Under the pieces are notes generated by a model. That model saw only the letters and a program-made list of their open reading frames with translations, was not told where the DNA came from and made no database searches. A stretch of 25,000 bases of DNA from Symbiodinium natans (Eukaryota > Sar > Dinophyceae > Suessiales > Symbiodiniaceae). The stretch spans positions 170,001-195,000 of the forward strand of contig CAJNDS010000968.1 of NCBI GenBank assembly GCA_905221605.1, written 5' to 3'. The position numbers and the translations under genes were made by a program. The first letter of the stretch is position 1; each line of letters opens with the position of its first letter. Shown here in pieces: positions 11,704 through 16,734 of this stretch.

Positions 11704-14700
11704 CAAAAAAAAAAAAGAAACAATTATATATGTATATATACATAGAGACATACATATATATATATATATATATCCTCTTCCATTGAACTAGCACTCTGTG
11801 TATCCCCGAACTCTAAGTTTCCCGTCGCCCAAAATACTCCAGTCCACAACCCCACCCTCGGGCACAAAACAACTCGGGATAACCCTTATACTAGCAGCCC
11901 TTGGTCGGGATTATCGTAGTACCCCGCCAACTATAATCCCAATGAAGGACTCTTCGTACAGGGGGGAATATCCCAAAAACCCTAGACCCCTAAATCCCCC
12001 CTAAACCCCTAATCCCCTAAATCCCCTAAATCCCCTAAATCCCCTAAATCCCCTAAATCCCCTAAATCCCCAATCCCCAATCCCTAAACCCTAAACCCTA
12101 AACCCTAAACCCAAAACCCTAACCCGAAAACGCCATAAACAAAGAAGGCCATAACGTGCCACCGGGGCTCTGGGAGCTTCCATGCCTTGGTCTTTTGAGG
12201 GGGGTTTAGGGTTTAGGGTTTAGGGTTTAGGGTTTAGGGTGTTCCGAAAATAGGGGGACGCCCCGATGTAGATCACCAACTAGTAGGATTTCCTCAGCTA
12301 ACCTACAGAATTACTCCTAAACCCCTTTTATAGGATTCTTATGTCGGTAGCCTACACAAGAGTGGGCTCAGGATTTTTAAGGTTGTGCTTAGGATTTGTG
12401 AACTTCGTTTTCAGAGGGGGTTGTGCACCGCAGGGCCCTGGACCTGATCCAGATACAGCCAGGTATGGGCGCATACTGCAGCCATAGTCCCGCAGAGGGT
12501 TTAGGGTTTAGGGTTAGGGTTTAGGGGGTTTAGGGGGTTTAGGGGGTTTAGGGGGTTTAGGGTTGAAGAAGTTTGGGCTTCGGGCTGAGGAGTTTGCGGC
12601 CGCGCGGCGATAAGGCGCACGGATCTCGCGAGTACCACCGCTCACAAGGTTCTCCTGCGCGGCAAGGGGCTTGACTTTGAAGTGCCAAAACTACTCTTTG
12701 CTTACGAACCCCCAAAAAACACAAGACAATAGTCCCTATATTGCCCTTATAAGGAATTATACTTTTATTTTGGGAGGGGTTCTTCCGCAAACAGATTAGT
12801 AGAAAAGCCTACTCTGTTCTAGGTAGGTACGAATGGCAGCTTCCCAGAAGCCCCAAACACGGCCCTCCCCACGGAAGAAACCTTCATCCTTACAGGGGTC
12901 TAATCAAGAATGTGTCAGGAACCCAAAAAGCACTCAAGGTTTAGGGCTTGGGGTTTAGGAATAGGTGCAGAAAAAACCCAACACACCCTACATTGCTACA
13001 AACAATCCCGAACCTTCCCAGGCCCTCCAAATCCAGCGGCCTTCCGTTTTAGTTTTTGGCTTATGAGAAAGGCCAATCCATGTTCTGCGTTTCTCTGGGC
13101 CAAAACTCCAAACCCCAAACCCCAAACCAGCGTAACCCTCGACCCCAAACCCTAATTTCCAAACCGAACCCCAAACCCCAAACCCCAAACCCCAAACCCC
13201 AAACCCCAAACCCTAAACCCTAAAGTCCTGAGTCATGTCCTTGAAGTTTACCTTCAGCAGGGCGCTTGGACTTGGGGAGCCCATGGATCTCAAGGTTCAG
13301 GGCTCAGGGTAGCCTTATACCTTAATGGAGCCCCTATAGATACCCCAATAAGAACCCCCTACAAAACAGAAACCCTACCCAAAGAACCACAAACCAATCT
13401 AAGGTTGAGGGCTTAGGGCTTTAGGGGATGTTGACTAGGTTGTATCGGGTTGAGGGGCTTGGGGGGGTGTGGGGGTGTGCTAGCTTCTATATGGGCTCGG
13501 GTCTACTACCCTAAAAACCCCCAAAGCCTACTTGTTTTCAGTTTGCAGTCGCACAAAAGCTCTTCTAGAATTCGTAGGCAACCTACGAACCGTTCTACCG
13601 ACTTAGCAGAATTTAAGCAAACTCGGGACGGTCCGATGTAGGGTTCGAACAGATTAGTGGGCTGCTTTGAAACCCCAAAACCTCCAAGCGTGAATCCAGG
13701 CAAAAGCTAAGTCAATCAAGTAGAAAGCGAGAGATTGACAGAGAGAGAGAGAGACAGAGAGCGAGCGAGCGAGAGAGGGAGAGAGAGAGAGCCAGAGAAA
13801 GAGAGAGAGAGAGAGAGGGAGAGAGAGAGAGAGAGCAAGAGAGAGAGCAAGAGAGAGAGCAAGAGAGAGAGCAAGAGAGAGAGCAAGAGAGAGGGCGCGC
13901 CTTTCCTAGAACTTGAACCCGAAAAACCCAATTCGCAGAAAACAGCGCTTGGAATGTCAGAGCCTGACAGACAACTCGCCATGCAGCCTCTGAACCATGG
14001 AAACCCGACCCTACCTAAAGGCTCCAATGTGGTACCTTTTTAGGGTATAGTAATCTGCAATCCGCTATAACCTAACCCCAAAAAGGAGCTTAGGGTTTAG
14101 GGTTTAGGGTTTGGGGTTTAGGGTTTAGGGTTTAGGGTTTAGGGTTTAGGGTTTAGGGTTTAGGGTTTAGGGTTGGGTTTCAGGTTTATAGCTACATAAG
14201 AACCTTCAAACCCTGAAACCCAGCTGTCTCTTGCTCCACGGTCTGCCTCGTACTTCTCCTGCCAAGGCTTGGGCTGTCTTGGGGTTTAGGGTTTAGGGTT
14301 TAGGGTTTAGGGTTTAGGGTTTAGGGTTTAGGGTTTAGGGTTTAGGGTTTGGGGTTTAGGGTTTAGGGTTTAGGGTTTAGGGTCTCTTTTCCAAGAGCCC
14401 TAATCAAACCCCAACTCAGATGGTCTAGGGCTTCGGATGAAACCCTACACCCTATGCCCGGAACCCACCTAATGAGTCTTTTCATTCTGCCCTTTCCCTG
14501 AAGTCAGACGTCAACATGTCCGATCCTTCTTCCCGTTGATGAACCTCGGCTTAGGGTTTCGGGTTTATGGGGTTTATGGGGTTTAGGGGGTTTAGGGGGC
14601 TAGGGCTTCAGGAGGTTTAGGGTTTTAGGGGGGTTAAGTTAAGGCGTCAGGGGCTTGGGCTGCACGCTTCTGATTGTAGGACTGTCCCAAAAGGTTAGAG

Positions 14701-16728
14701 GCTACTTCCCCGCCCAGGATGACAACTGGAGGCAAGTCGTTGCCAAAAGGCGAAAATCCAATAGGCTAAGTTGGGCTTACCCTAAACCCTACATCCTCAA
14801 CCCTATATCCTGAACCCTAAGCCCTAAACCGATTGGGTCTACGGTCTAAGGGCTTGATGTGCTTGGTACTGTCGACCGTAGACCCTCAAACCCTAAAACT
14901 TCGTAGGGTTAAGGGTTGATGTCGGCATGTTCGTCCTTGACGGGACTAGGGTACCCCCTGCTATAATCCTCATTAAGGACTGCTAGTAAAAAGCTATACT
15001 CCCCTTAGAACCTTAGTAAAAAAAACACTATTCTTAGTATCCTCTTGGGTTTTATATAAACAAAACAATAAAAAGTCCCAAGGGGATATAGATTGTAGTA
15101 CCCCCCTATTATAATCCTCACTAAGGACTGCTAGTATATGGGCTGAACACCCCGAGGCTTTTGTAAAAACAAAATGTCCGGGCCAGCTGTTGGACCGTGA
15201 GGCATGTCATCTTGCACATTGGGGCAGACTGTAAATACTTCGGGGATTCCAAACACTATGTAGGGCTTCCTTTTTAAGTCTCTATATTCTCAAAGGGATT
15301 CTAAGCTTGGATATGCAATCTGCGGCTGAGACTTGTTCAGGCACTTGCTGCTTGGTTGCAGGTTAGGAGATTGGGGTTGGGGGTCGCGTGCCTTCTTAGG
15401 CTTCTGCCGGTAGATGAGAGGGGGCCGTAAGCGGCGGGAACACACCATGACACGAAGAAGGGTAATGTGCACACGACACAGAAGGGCCCCTGCATTCTAA
15501 CACGGATCCCCCAAACTCCAAACCGGTAACCCGAAACCCTAAACCCGAATCTAAACCGCACCCGCCAAACTTGCGCACCGTGCGGCATGTTAAAGCGCGC
15601 CGTCCGCTGTCCCGACATATAGGCCGTCTTGAGCCTCTTGTCCTCATTCTTCCTCAGCGCGGCGGTTCTATCAGAATAGGGCTTTCCCCCTGAAATACTA
15701 GGAGAGAATGGCACTGGCGCTCCTGGTCATCAGACACCCACACCGAGCCTAAACCCTAAACACCCCAACACCCCAAACCACAATTGCGTGAGAGGACGCC
15801 TCAACCATCTTGGGGGGGACCGGGGGGGGGGGGGGGGGGGGGGGGCAAAATCGCACACAAAATCCGAGGTTGGGACTGCTTAAACCCTCCGGAACAGGAT
15901 TCCCACATAAGAAACCTCTTGATCCCAGTTTAGGGGTTCGGGTTTTGGGCTTCGCTCTTCGGGCTTAGGCTCCACCCTAATACAGTAAGCCCTAAGCCCC
16001 ACACCCTACGAAAGTAGTAGAGGGTTTAGTAATCGGGCCTAGTAGGGGCATTATCGGAGCACAAGGTACGCTTCTGGGAGACTTTAGGGGATCCAACCCT
16101 GAAACCCTACAAACATTCTAAGATTTAGGGCTCAGGGAATATAGGGTTACTGTTTAGGGTTTAGGGCTACTCCCTAAGCAGCTCTTTGAACACCCTTTGA
16201 AGCTCTAGAAACTTTCAAGAACAACCTCAGCGAAGTGCATCTCGAGGGAGCCTCCGAAACCATAACACCCCAAACCTAAGGGTACTCTCGGGGGGCCGGC
16301 GGGGGGGGGGAGGGTTACCCGAAGAACTTATAAACCTTATGAGCACTAGCAACCATGTTAAACCTCTTAAACCATGCAAAAGCCATACACCCCAAACCCC
16401 AAACCCCCAAACGAACCCCAAGGCTGCGAAACTCCTAAGTCCCTCAACTCCAACCTCACACTCCACCACCCTAAGCCTCCGACCCTAAAACACTAAACCC
16501 CCAAAACCCCCAAACCCAAAACCCCCAACCCTTCGAACCCTAAACCCTTCAAAGCCCAAACCCTTCAAACCCCAAACCCTTCAAACCCTTCAAACCCTTC
16601 AAACCCTTCAAACCCTTCAAACCCTAAACCCTAAACCCTAAACTCCTCAAACCCCTCAAACCCCTCGGCGTTCCAGGCGGCCCATAGTCTTGCCAATGAT
16701 GCCCAAGCTTCACTTGGAAGTGGGACAT
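222..16728 (-). CDS. Gene B: WWE / EF-hand / membrane-segment protein, 18 predicted exons, 3' end beyond window
   Basis: I assembled this gene from GC-rich islands whose conceptual translations join in phase. Exons 1-4 give a WWE domain (W-Q-D-Y, L-K-T-A-Y, N-F-K-D-M-T-Q, N-L..SG..R-E-I-R), a fold known to bind ADP-ribose groups. Exons 5-7 give valine/proline-rich repeats (VPEGAAG.., VPAGARAGQ..). Exons 8-13 give a calmodulin-like EF-hand pair, exon 14 an Ala/Pro linker, exons 15-16 a glycine-rich hydrophobic helix, and exons 17-18 acidic repeats. Exon lengths total 876 nt (292 codons) over 16.5 kb. Donors are about 8 GT, 7 GC, one or two GA and one ambiguous. The C-terminal end should resemble gene A (DWLGGAAE then DVGDFVMDLF-stop). 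A Ca2+-responsive, membrane-attached ADP-ribose-binding protein is an inference. EF-hand exons belonging to a separate gene nested here cannot be excluded. The WWE and EF-hand calls are firm; exact splice points are less so. Confidence 0.75.
275..344. repeat. (TTAGGGC)/(TTTAGGG)n array
   Basis: GGGCTTA units followed by TTTAGGG. Acceptor side of gene B exon 18. Confidence 0.95.
826..862 (-). CDS. Gene B exon 17: LLADGDGLEGLG
   Basis: A 37-nt exon reading LLADGDGLEGLG. It has an equal-length counterpart in gene A (24769-24805, LLADGEGLEELG). The acceptor is CCTAG|G, the donor GGC|GCGACT (GC). Conservation between the copies stops at the predicted splice sites, which supports them. Confidence 0.75.
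1267..1326. repeat. (CCCTAAA)n array
   Basis: About eight units, 17 nt beyond the end of gene B exon 16. Confidence 0.95.
1343..1415 (-). CDS. Gene B exon 16: hydrophobic membrane-type helix
   Basis: Reads GVAAVAGVAGLCVAGAFLGI then FRTR, about 20 apolar residues closed by a basic cluster, so probably a membrane segment. The acceptor is GCTCAG|GC. The donor is CGCAG|ATAAGG, or one base earlier as a GA donor (CGCA|GATAAG). Confidence 0.65.
1434..1530. repeat. (TTTAGGG)n array with spacing variants
   Basis: Units of 7-10 bp including TTTTTAGGG and TTATAGGG. Starts about 19 nt before the acceptor of gene B exon 16. Confidence 0.9.
2264..2600. repeat. Tandem repeat, 2.5 copies of a 136-158-bp unit
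   Basis: GAAGCCTT.TGGGGCTTTT begins at 2264, 2422 and 2558. The units share GGGCCCCGAAACCGTCGATT, TACTAAAAAACAGCA and CAAATCCTGAGTTCCCCCCTT. Non-coding, in gene B intron 15. Confidence 0.85.
2742..2820. repeat. (CCCTAAA)n array
   Basis: Eleven uninterrupted units, in the middle of gene B intron 15. Confidence 0.95.
3274..3330. repeat. (CCCTAAA)n array
   Basis: Donor side of gene B exon 15. Confidence 0.9.
3392..3432 (-). CDS. Gene B exon 15: start of glycine-zipper segment
   Basis: Reads GWSTGAKVAAGVG. The acceptor is CGGCAG|G, the donor GGCG|GTGGGG. Its phase matches exons 14 and 16. Small residues alternate with valine, continuing into exon 16. Confidence 0.65.
3459..3620. repeat. Degenerate TTTAGGG array
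   Basis: Units such as TTTAGGGTC, TTTAGTAGGG and TTTAGAGGG. Acceptor side of gene B exon 15. Confidence 0.85.
3905..3987. repeat. (CCCTAAA)n array
   Basis: Twelve units ending 7 nt from the donor of gene B exon 14. Confidence 0.95.
3995..4067 (-). CDS. Gene B exon 14: Ala/Pro/Asp-rich linker
   Basis: Reads TDPTPAAGGTADPSADPA then AKPKR: a flexible acidic stretch ending in basic residues just before the hydrophobic segment. The acceptor is CGTCAG|GA, the donor GCGC|GTTGGG. Phase 1 in and phase 2 out agree with both neighbours. The + strand frame is also open (..FGLAAGSALGSAV..). Confidence 0.6.
4113..4158. repeat. (TTTAGGG)n array
   Basis: Acceptor side of gene B exon 14. Confidence 0.9.
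4327..4486. repeat. CT-rich microsatellite region
   Basis: TCTCTCTC and CCTCCCTC runs. The open frames on both strands here are low-complexity artefacts. Confidence 0.8.
4622..4748. repeat. (TTCAGGG)n array turning into TTTAGGG
   Basis: About fourteen GGGTTCA units, then GGGTTTA, a homogenised variant block. Confidence 0.95.
5278..5323 (-). CDS. Gene B exon 13: EF-hand 2, second half
   Basis: Reads ISYDEFASFLEGGTG. It supplies I8 and E12 of the loop and the exit helix, completing DKNSDYQISYDE. The acceptor is GGCCAG|ATT, the donor GGAG|GTGCGG. CCAG is duplicated at the two intron ends. Confidence 0.75.
5667..5714 (-). CDS. Gene B exon 12: EF-hand 2, first half
   Basis: Reads EVNDLIMSTDKNSDYQ: entering helix and loop positions D1-N3-D5. 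The acceptor is GCAAG|GAG, the donor CCAG|GCGGAG (GC). Position 6 of the loop would be Tyr in place of the usual Gly. The open frame runs on to 5637, but splicing at CAG restores a 12-residue loop with exon 13. Confidence 0.75.
5953..6399 (-). CDS. Uninterrupted 148-codon frame in gene B intron 11
   Basis: The longest open frame of the window. It includes SHTLNYARTFLYLAQGFWAT and a hydrophobic C-terminal stretch, with a poly-Pro run from a G-rich tract. No family is recognised. It lies between exons 11 and 12 of gene B, which join without it. It could be chance, a gene fragment or an unrelated small gene. Confidence 0.25.
   Translation of the reverse strand: MCTLTTSCKSYICAHPRTACPMPIESSSPFLVGFGAGSHTLNYARTFLYLAQGFWATYSSFPLRISITQETEQQLEALSTQNHVHVSAKVKLLSFKCELHSPTGSPPPAPPCPPCPEHVIFRRSHITWAIAYLLFLCSFTPLFYFAMT
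6411..6487. repeat. (CCCTAAA)n array
   Basis: Donor side of gene B exon 11. Confidence 0.95.
6532..6558 (-). CDS. Gene B exon 11: 27-nt EF-hand linker
   Basis: Reads VQLNPELSK, the 'LNP.LS..EV' linker expected between paired EF-hands of calmodulin type. The sequence GCAAG stands at both its 3' end and the next exon's 5' end, so the cut is ambiguous, but the spliced message LSK-EVNDLI is the same in every case. Confidence 0.6.
6575..6670. repeat. (TTTAGGG)n array, partly degenerate
   Basis: Acceptor side of gene B exon 11, starting 16 nt away. Confidence 0.9.
7003..7037 (-). CDS. Gene B exon 10: EF-hand 1, second half
   Basis: Reads G-FISFAELAELI. Joined to exon 9 it gives the canonical 12-residue loop DKDGKGFISFAE, with acidic residues at 1, 3 and 12, followed by the exit helix. 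The acceptor is GGGCAG|GC, the donor ATC|GTGCCC. GTGC starts this and two other introns of the EF-hand part. Confidence 0.8.
7064..7145. mobile_element. Family 2 short element, copy 1
   Basis: It shares CCCTTAGA.CCTTA, then ATCCTCTTGGGTTT.ATAT.AACAAA and GTCCCAAGGGG with 15004-15090. CCTCTTGGG and CCCAAGGGG form short inverted arms. In gene B intron 9. Confidence 0.55.
7899..7932 (-). CDS. Gene B exon 9: EF-hand 1, first half
   Basis: Reads EQFRKWDKDGK plus the first base of a glycine codon. It supplies the entering helix and D1-D3-K5-G6 of an EF-hand Ca2+ loop. The acceptor is CGGCAG|GAG, the donor AAGG|GTGCGC (GT). The loop is interrupted by an 861-nt intron inside the codon of Gly6 and resumes in exon 10. 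Confidence 0.8.
8108..8172. repeat. (CCCTAAA)n array
   Basis: Nine units, 32 nt from the donor of tentative gene B exon 8. Confidence 0.95.
8205..8241 (-). CDS. Gene B exon 8 (tentative)
   Basis: A 37-nt stretch between acceptor TTCACAG|T and donor GGGACC|GCGCAG. It converts phase 2 of exon 7 to phase 0 of exon 9 and reads RPAEVGWIRSGT. It has no domain match and the other frames are also open, so the call rests on phase, on its position between CCCTAAA (left) and TTTAGGG (right), and on its GC content. Confidence 0.35.
8278..8312. repeat. (TTTAGGG)n array
   Basis: Acceptor side of tentative gene B exon 8. Confidence 0.9.
8373..8656. repeat. 284-bp near-perfect palindrome (hairpin)
   Basis: The arms 8373-8509 and 8518-8656 are complementary apart from a few bases and a different C/G run length, around an 8-base centre GACGGGAG. 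Each arm includes a G or C homopolymer run and a GTCTCTTGCTT / AAGCAAGAGAC segment. It lies in gene B intron 7, between exons 7 and 8, and would form a very stable hairpin in RNA or single-stranded DNA. Confidence 0.9.
8797..8866 (-). CDS. Gene B exon 7: second VPAG repeat
   Basis: Reads GK then FFEVKVPAGARAGQPMLVPV and P. The first codon is completed by exon 6 (AAA-G|GA-AAG). The acceptor is CCAAG|GAAAG, the donor CTTC|GTGGGA. The opposite strand has an open frame here (8596-8907), but the repeat match to exon 6 and the phase agreement favour the minus strand. Confidence 0.65.
9125..9225. repeat. (TTTAGGG)n array, 14 units
   Basis: Uninterrupted perfect units, in gene B intron 6. Confidence 0.95.
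9360..9462. repeat. Mixed TTTAGGG / TTTGGGG array
   Basis: Units TTTAGGG, TTTGGGG and CTTGGGG, in gene B intron 6. Confidence 0.85.
9853..9939. repeat. (CCCTAAA)n array
   Basis: Twelve units, in gene B intron 6. Confidence 0.95.
10362..10416 (-). CDS. Gene B exon 6: VPEGAAG beta-type repeat
   Basis: Reads VPEGAAGTVIQVPHPKAKG. The acceptor is CAGAG|GTC, the donor AAAG|GCACCT (GC). AGGTC is shared by both ends of the preceding intron, so the exact cut is ambiguous although the mRNA is not. The V-P-x-G-x-x-G-x-x-x-x-V-x-x-P pattern recurs in exon 7. Confidence 0.65.
10634..10755. repeat. CCCTAAA array with an internal block of (CCCCAAAA)9
   Basis: CCCTAAA units, then about nine perfect 8-bp CCCCAAAA units at 10669-10738, then CCCTAAA again. 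CCCCAAAA is the telomeric unit of hypotrich ciliates, here probably a local variant. Donor side of gene B exon 5. Confidence 0.95.
10817..10884 (-). CDS. Gene B exon 5: linker, ..PMEPGPTMCIK
   Basis: Reads QGGPI then RDADDKPMEPGPTMCIK. The acceptor is CGAAG|CG, the donor AAG|GTCGGA. The chain after a WWE domain, PxxPGPTxxxKVPxG, resembles dinoflagellate proteins I remember, but this needs alignment. TTTAGGG repeats lie just upstream in the sense of transcription and CCCTAAA/CCCCAAAA just downstream. Confidence 0.65.
10898..10940. repeat. (TTTAGGG)n array
   Basis: Acceptor side of gene B exon 5. Confidence 0.9.
10933..11110. repeat. Direct duplication of about 72 bp
   Basis: GGGTTTCGGGATGTCTCTGA at 10933 and GGGTTTCGGGGTGTCTCAGA at 11036 begin two related segments, both containing AAGGCTCCT.GG and TAG.AGATTC. 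Confidence 0.6.
11277..11388. mobile_element. Inverted-repeat element, family 1, copy 1 (112 bp)
   Basis: Ends CTACTAGTTGCTTGAGAACC and GGTTCTTAAGCAAATGGTAG are inverted repeats. It is flanked by the 4-bp duplication TTTA. The interior carries the family core, resembling CTTCCTTA..AAGG..ATATAGGGATTA. It is non-coding and MITE-like, within gene B intron 4. Confidence 0.8.
11486..11562. repeat. Mixed CCCTAAA / CCCTGAA array
   Basis: The two unit types alternate, in gene B intron 4. Confidence 0.9.
11659..11774. repeat. 44-base C run, A run and (TA)n
   Basis: C at 11659-11702, then A-rich, then TA repeats to about 11774. The open frames across it are low-complexity. Confidence 0.9.
11919..11958. 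repeat. Family 3 unit, diverged copy 4
   Basis: GTACCCCGCCAACTATAATC and AATGAAGGACTCTTCGTAC keep the order and spacing of the other copies. Confidence 0.4.
11990..12120. repeat. 9-bp (CCCCTAAAT)n array followed by CCCTAAA
   Basis: About seven units of CCCCTAAAT at 12004-12069, then canonical CCCTAAA. Confidence 0.9.
12200..12241. repeat. (TTTAGGG)n array
   Basis: Six units, separated from the CCCTAAA array by an 80-bp island without a recognised exon. Confidence 0.9.
12496..12566. repeat. TTTAGGG and 9-bp TTTAGGGGG array
   Basis: Four TTTAGGGGG units between canonical ones. It lies left of gene B exon 4, the opposite polarity to most exon-flanking arrays. Confidence 0.9.
12609..12654 (-). 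CDS. Gene B exon 4: end of WWE domain
   Basis: Reads ENLVSGGTREIRAPY, the N-L-x-S-G..R-x-I-R ending of the WWE domain, directly continuing MTQ of exon 3. The acceptor is GCGCAG|GAG. The sequence CAGGA is present at both ends of the intron. The donor TATC|GCCGCG (GC) is chosen by phase; a second GC donor three bases on is equally possible. Confidence 0.7.
12691..12802. mobile_element. Inverted-repeat element, family 1, copy 2 (112 bp)
   Basis: Ends CTACTCTTTGCTTACGAACC and TTAGTAG with the GGGGTTCTT arm. Flanking duplication AAAA. It sits 36 nt before the acceptor of gene B exon 4. Confidence 0.75.
13105..13225. repeat. (CCCCAAA)n array ending in CCCTAAA
   Basis: About ten CCCCAAA units. Ends 3 nt from gene B exon 3. 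Confidence 0.9.
13228..13251 (-). CDS. Gene B exon 3: WWE microexon VNFKDMTQ
   Basis: A 24-nt exon in phase 0 between acceptor GAAG|GTAAAC and donor CAG|GACTTTAGGG (GA type). VNFKDMTQ corresponds to the 'Y.vDf..M.Q' strand of WWE domains. The telomere-like array starts within three bases of the exon end. The domain is one residue shorter than typical at the exon 2/3 join. Confidence 0.7.
13735..13895. repeat. GA-rich microsatellite
   Basis: GAGAGA with a 12-bp period AAGAGAGAGAGC in its right part. The long Ser/Leu and Glu/Arg frames over it are artefacts. Confidence 0.9.
14090..14178. repeat. (TTTAGGG)n array
   Basis: Twelve units. Together with the next array it encloses a 100-bp island. 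Confidence 0.95.
14226..14277 (-). CDS. Candidate minus-strand exon KPWQEKYEADRGARD
   Basis: A GC-rich island between two TTTAGGG arrays, inside gene B intron 2. The reading is hydrophilic and coding-like. No family is recognised. The + strand is also open. Confidence 0.2.
14280..14383. repeat. (TTTAGGG)n array
   Basis: About fourteen units with a single TTTGGGG. Confidence 0.95.
14698..14765 (+). CDS. Candidate plus-strand exon YFPAQDDNWRQVVAKRRKS
   Basis: A coding-like fragment inside gene B intron 2. The acidic-then-basic pattern around N-W-R-Q-V-V resembles fragments of retroelement proteins, but it is too short to assign. It has no partner exon that I could find. Confidence 0.25.
14951..14988. 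repeat. Family 3 unit (about 40 bp), copy 1
   Basis: GTACCCCCT..TATAATCCTCA and TTAAGGACTGCTAGTA. The same unit recurs at 15098-15136, 24030-24065 and, more diverged, at 11919-11958. The ends GTACCCC and the CTAGTA..GGGG following are weakly inverted. Confidence 0.6.
15004..15090. mobile_element. Family 2 short element, copy 2
   Basis: Homologous to 7064-7145 over about 85 bp. It is bracketed by two direct copies of the family 3 unit. Confidence 0.55.
15098..15136. repeat. Family 3 unit, copy 2
   Basis: Nearly identical to copy 1 at 14951, in the same orientation, on the other side of a family 2 element. Confidence 0.6.
15173..15228 (-). CDS. Candidate minus-strand exon VCPNVQDDMPHGPTAGPDIL
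   Basis: Starts at TTTACAG|TC within gene B intron 2 and has balanced amino-acid composition. Including it would break the WWE domain between exons 2 and 3, so if real it is alternative or belongs to another transcript. Confidence 0.25.
15571..15652 (-). CDS. Gene B exon 2: WWE domain middle
   Basis: Reads KNEDKRLKTAYMSGQ then RTARFNMPHGAQ. It continues WQDYG without a gap, in the L..AY..G...F pattern of WWE domains. The acceptor is CTGAG|G and the donor CAA|GTTTGG. The first base completes the glycine codon begun in exon 1 (phase 2). An open frame extends upstream of the acceptor to 15714, which is why the exon looks longer in a simple ORF search. Confidence 0.8.
15653..16681 (-). other. 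Gene B intron 1
   Basis: GC..AG intron. Sense 5' part is the TTTGAAGGG/TTTAGGG array. The rest is unique sequence with a 24-base G run at 15822-15845. No exon is seen. Confidence 0.5.
16480..16650. repeat. CCCTTCAAA / CCCCAAA / CCCTAAA array
   Basis: A 9-bp CCCTTCAAA block at 16555-16620 gives way to CCCTAAA. Donor side of gene B exon 1. Confidence 0.9.
16682..16728 (-). CDS. Gene B exon 1: start of WWE domain
   Basis: Reads MSHFQVKLGHHWQDYG with the last codon split. The W-Q-D-Y motif is the first signature of the WWE domain. The ATG directly follows CCCCAG-G, so the first exon could be joined to an upstream leader by cis- or trans-splicing. The donor is GC (TATGG|GCCGCC). The + strand of the same stretch is also open (SAFQAAHSLANDAQ..), but only the minus reading joins to exon 2 to complete a domain. 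Confidence 0.75.
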
Positions 16729-16734
16729 CCTGGG
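16729..16734 (-). promoter_or_regulatory. Possible leader acceptor before the gene B start codon
   Basis: CCCCAG-G immediately precedes the ATG after a CCCTAAA-type sense tract. Dinoflagellate mRNAs commonly receive a spliced leader at such AG sites. Whether this is trans-splicing or an ordinary intron end cannot be told. Confidence 0.3.

Larger units (their letters stand above)
10885..12608 (-). other. Gene B intron 4
   Basis: Holds a family 1 element, the C/TA low-complexity block, four telomeric arrays and a GC-rich island at 12400-12480 that is open on both strands without a family match. Confidence 0.5.
13252..15570 (-). other. Gene B intron 2
   Basis: The longest intron. Contents: GA microsatellite, two TTTAGGG arrays, the family 2/3 cluster and three weak exon candidates (14226, 14698, 15173). 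Confidence 0.5.

Noticed and set aside
11570-11794. Frames with long Pro or Gly runs
   Set aside because: They are created by the 44-base C run and (TA)n.
13716-14043. 102-103-codon frames on both strands
   Set aside because: Both are readings of the GA microsatellite (Glu/Arg one way, Ser/Leu the other).
16227-16469. 80-codon minus-strand frame rich in Gly/Val/Trp/Leu
   Set aside because: It is largely the translation of degenerate CCCCAAA-type repeats.
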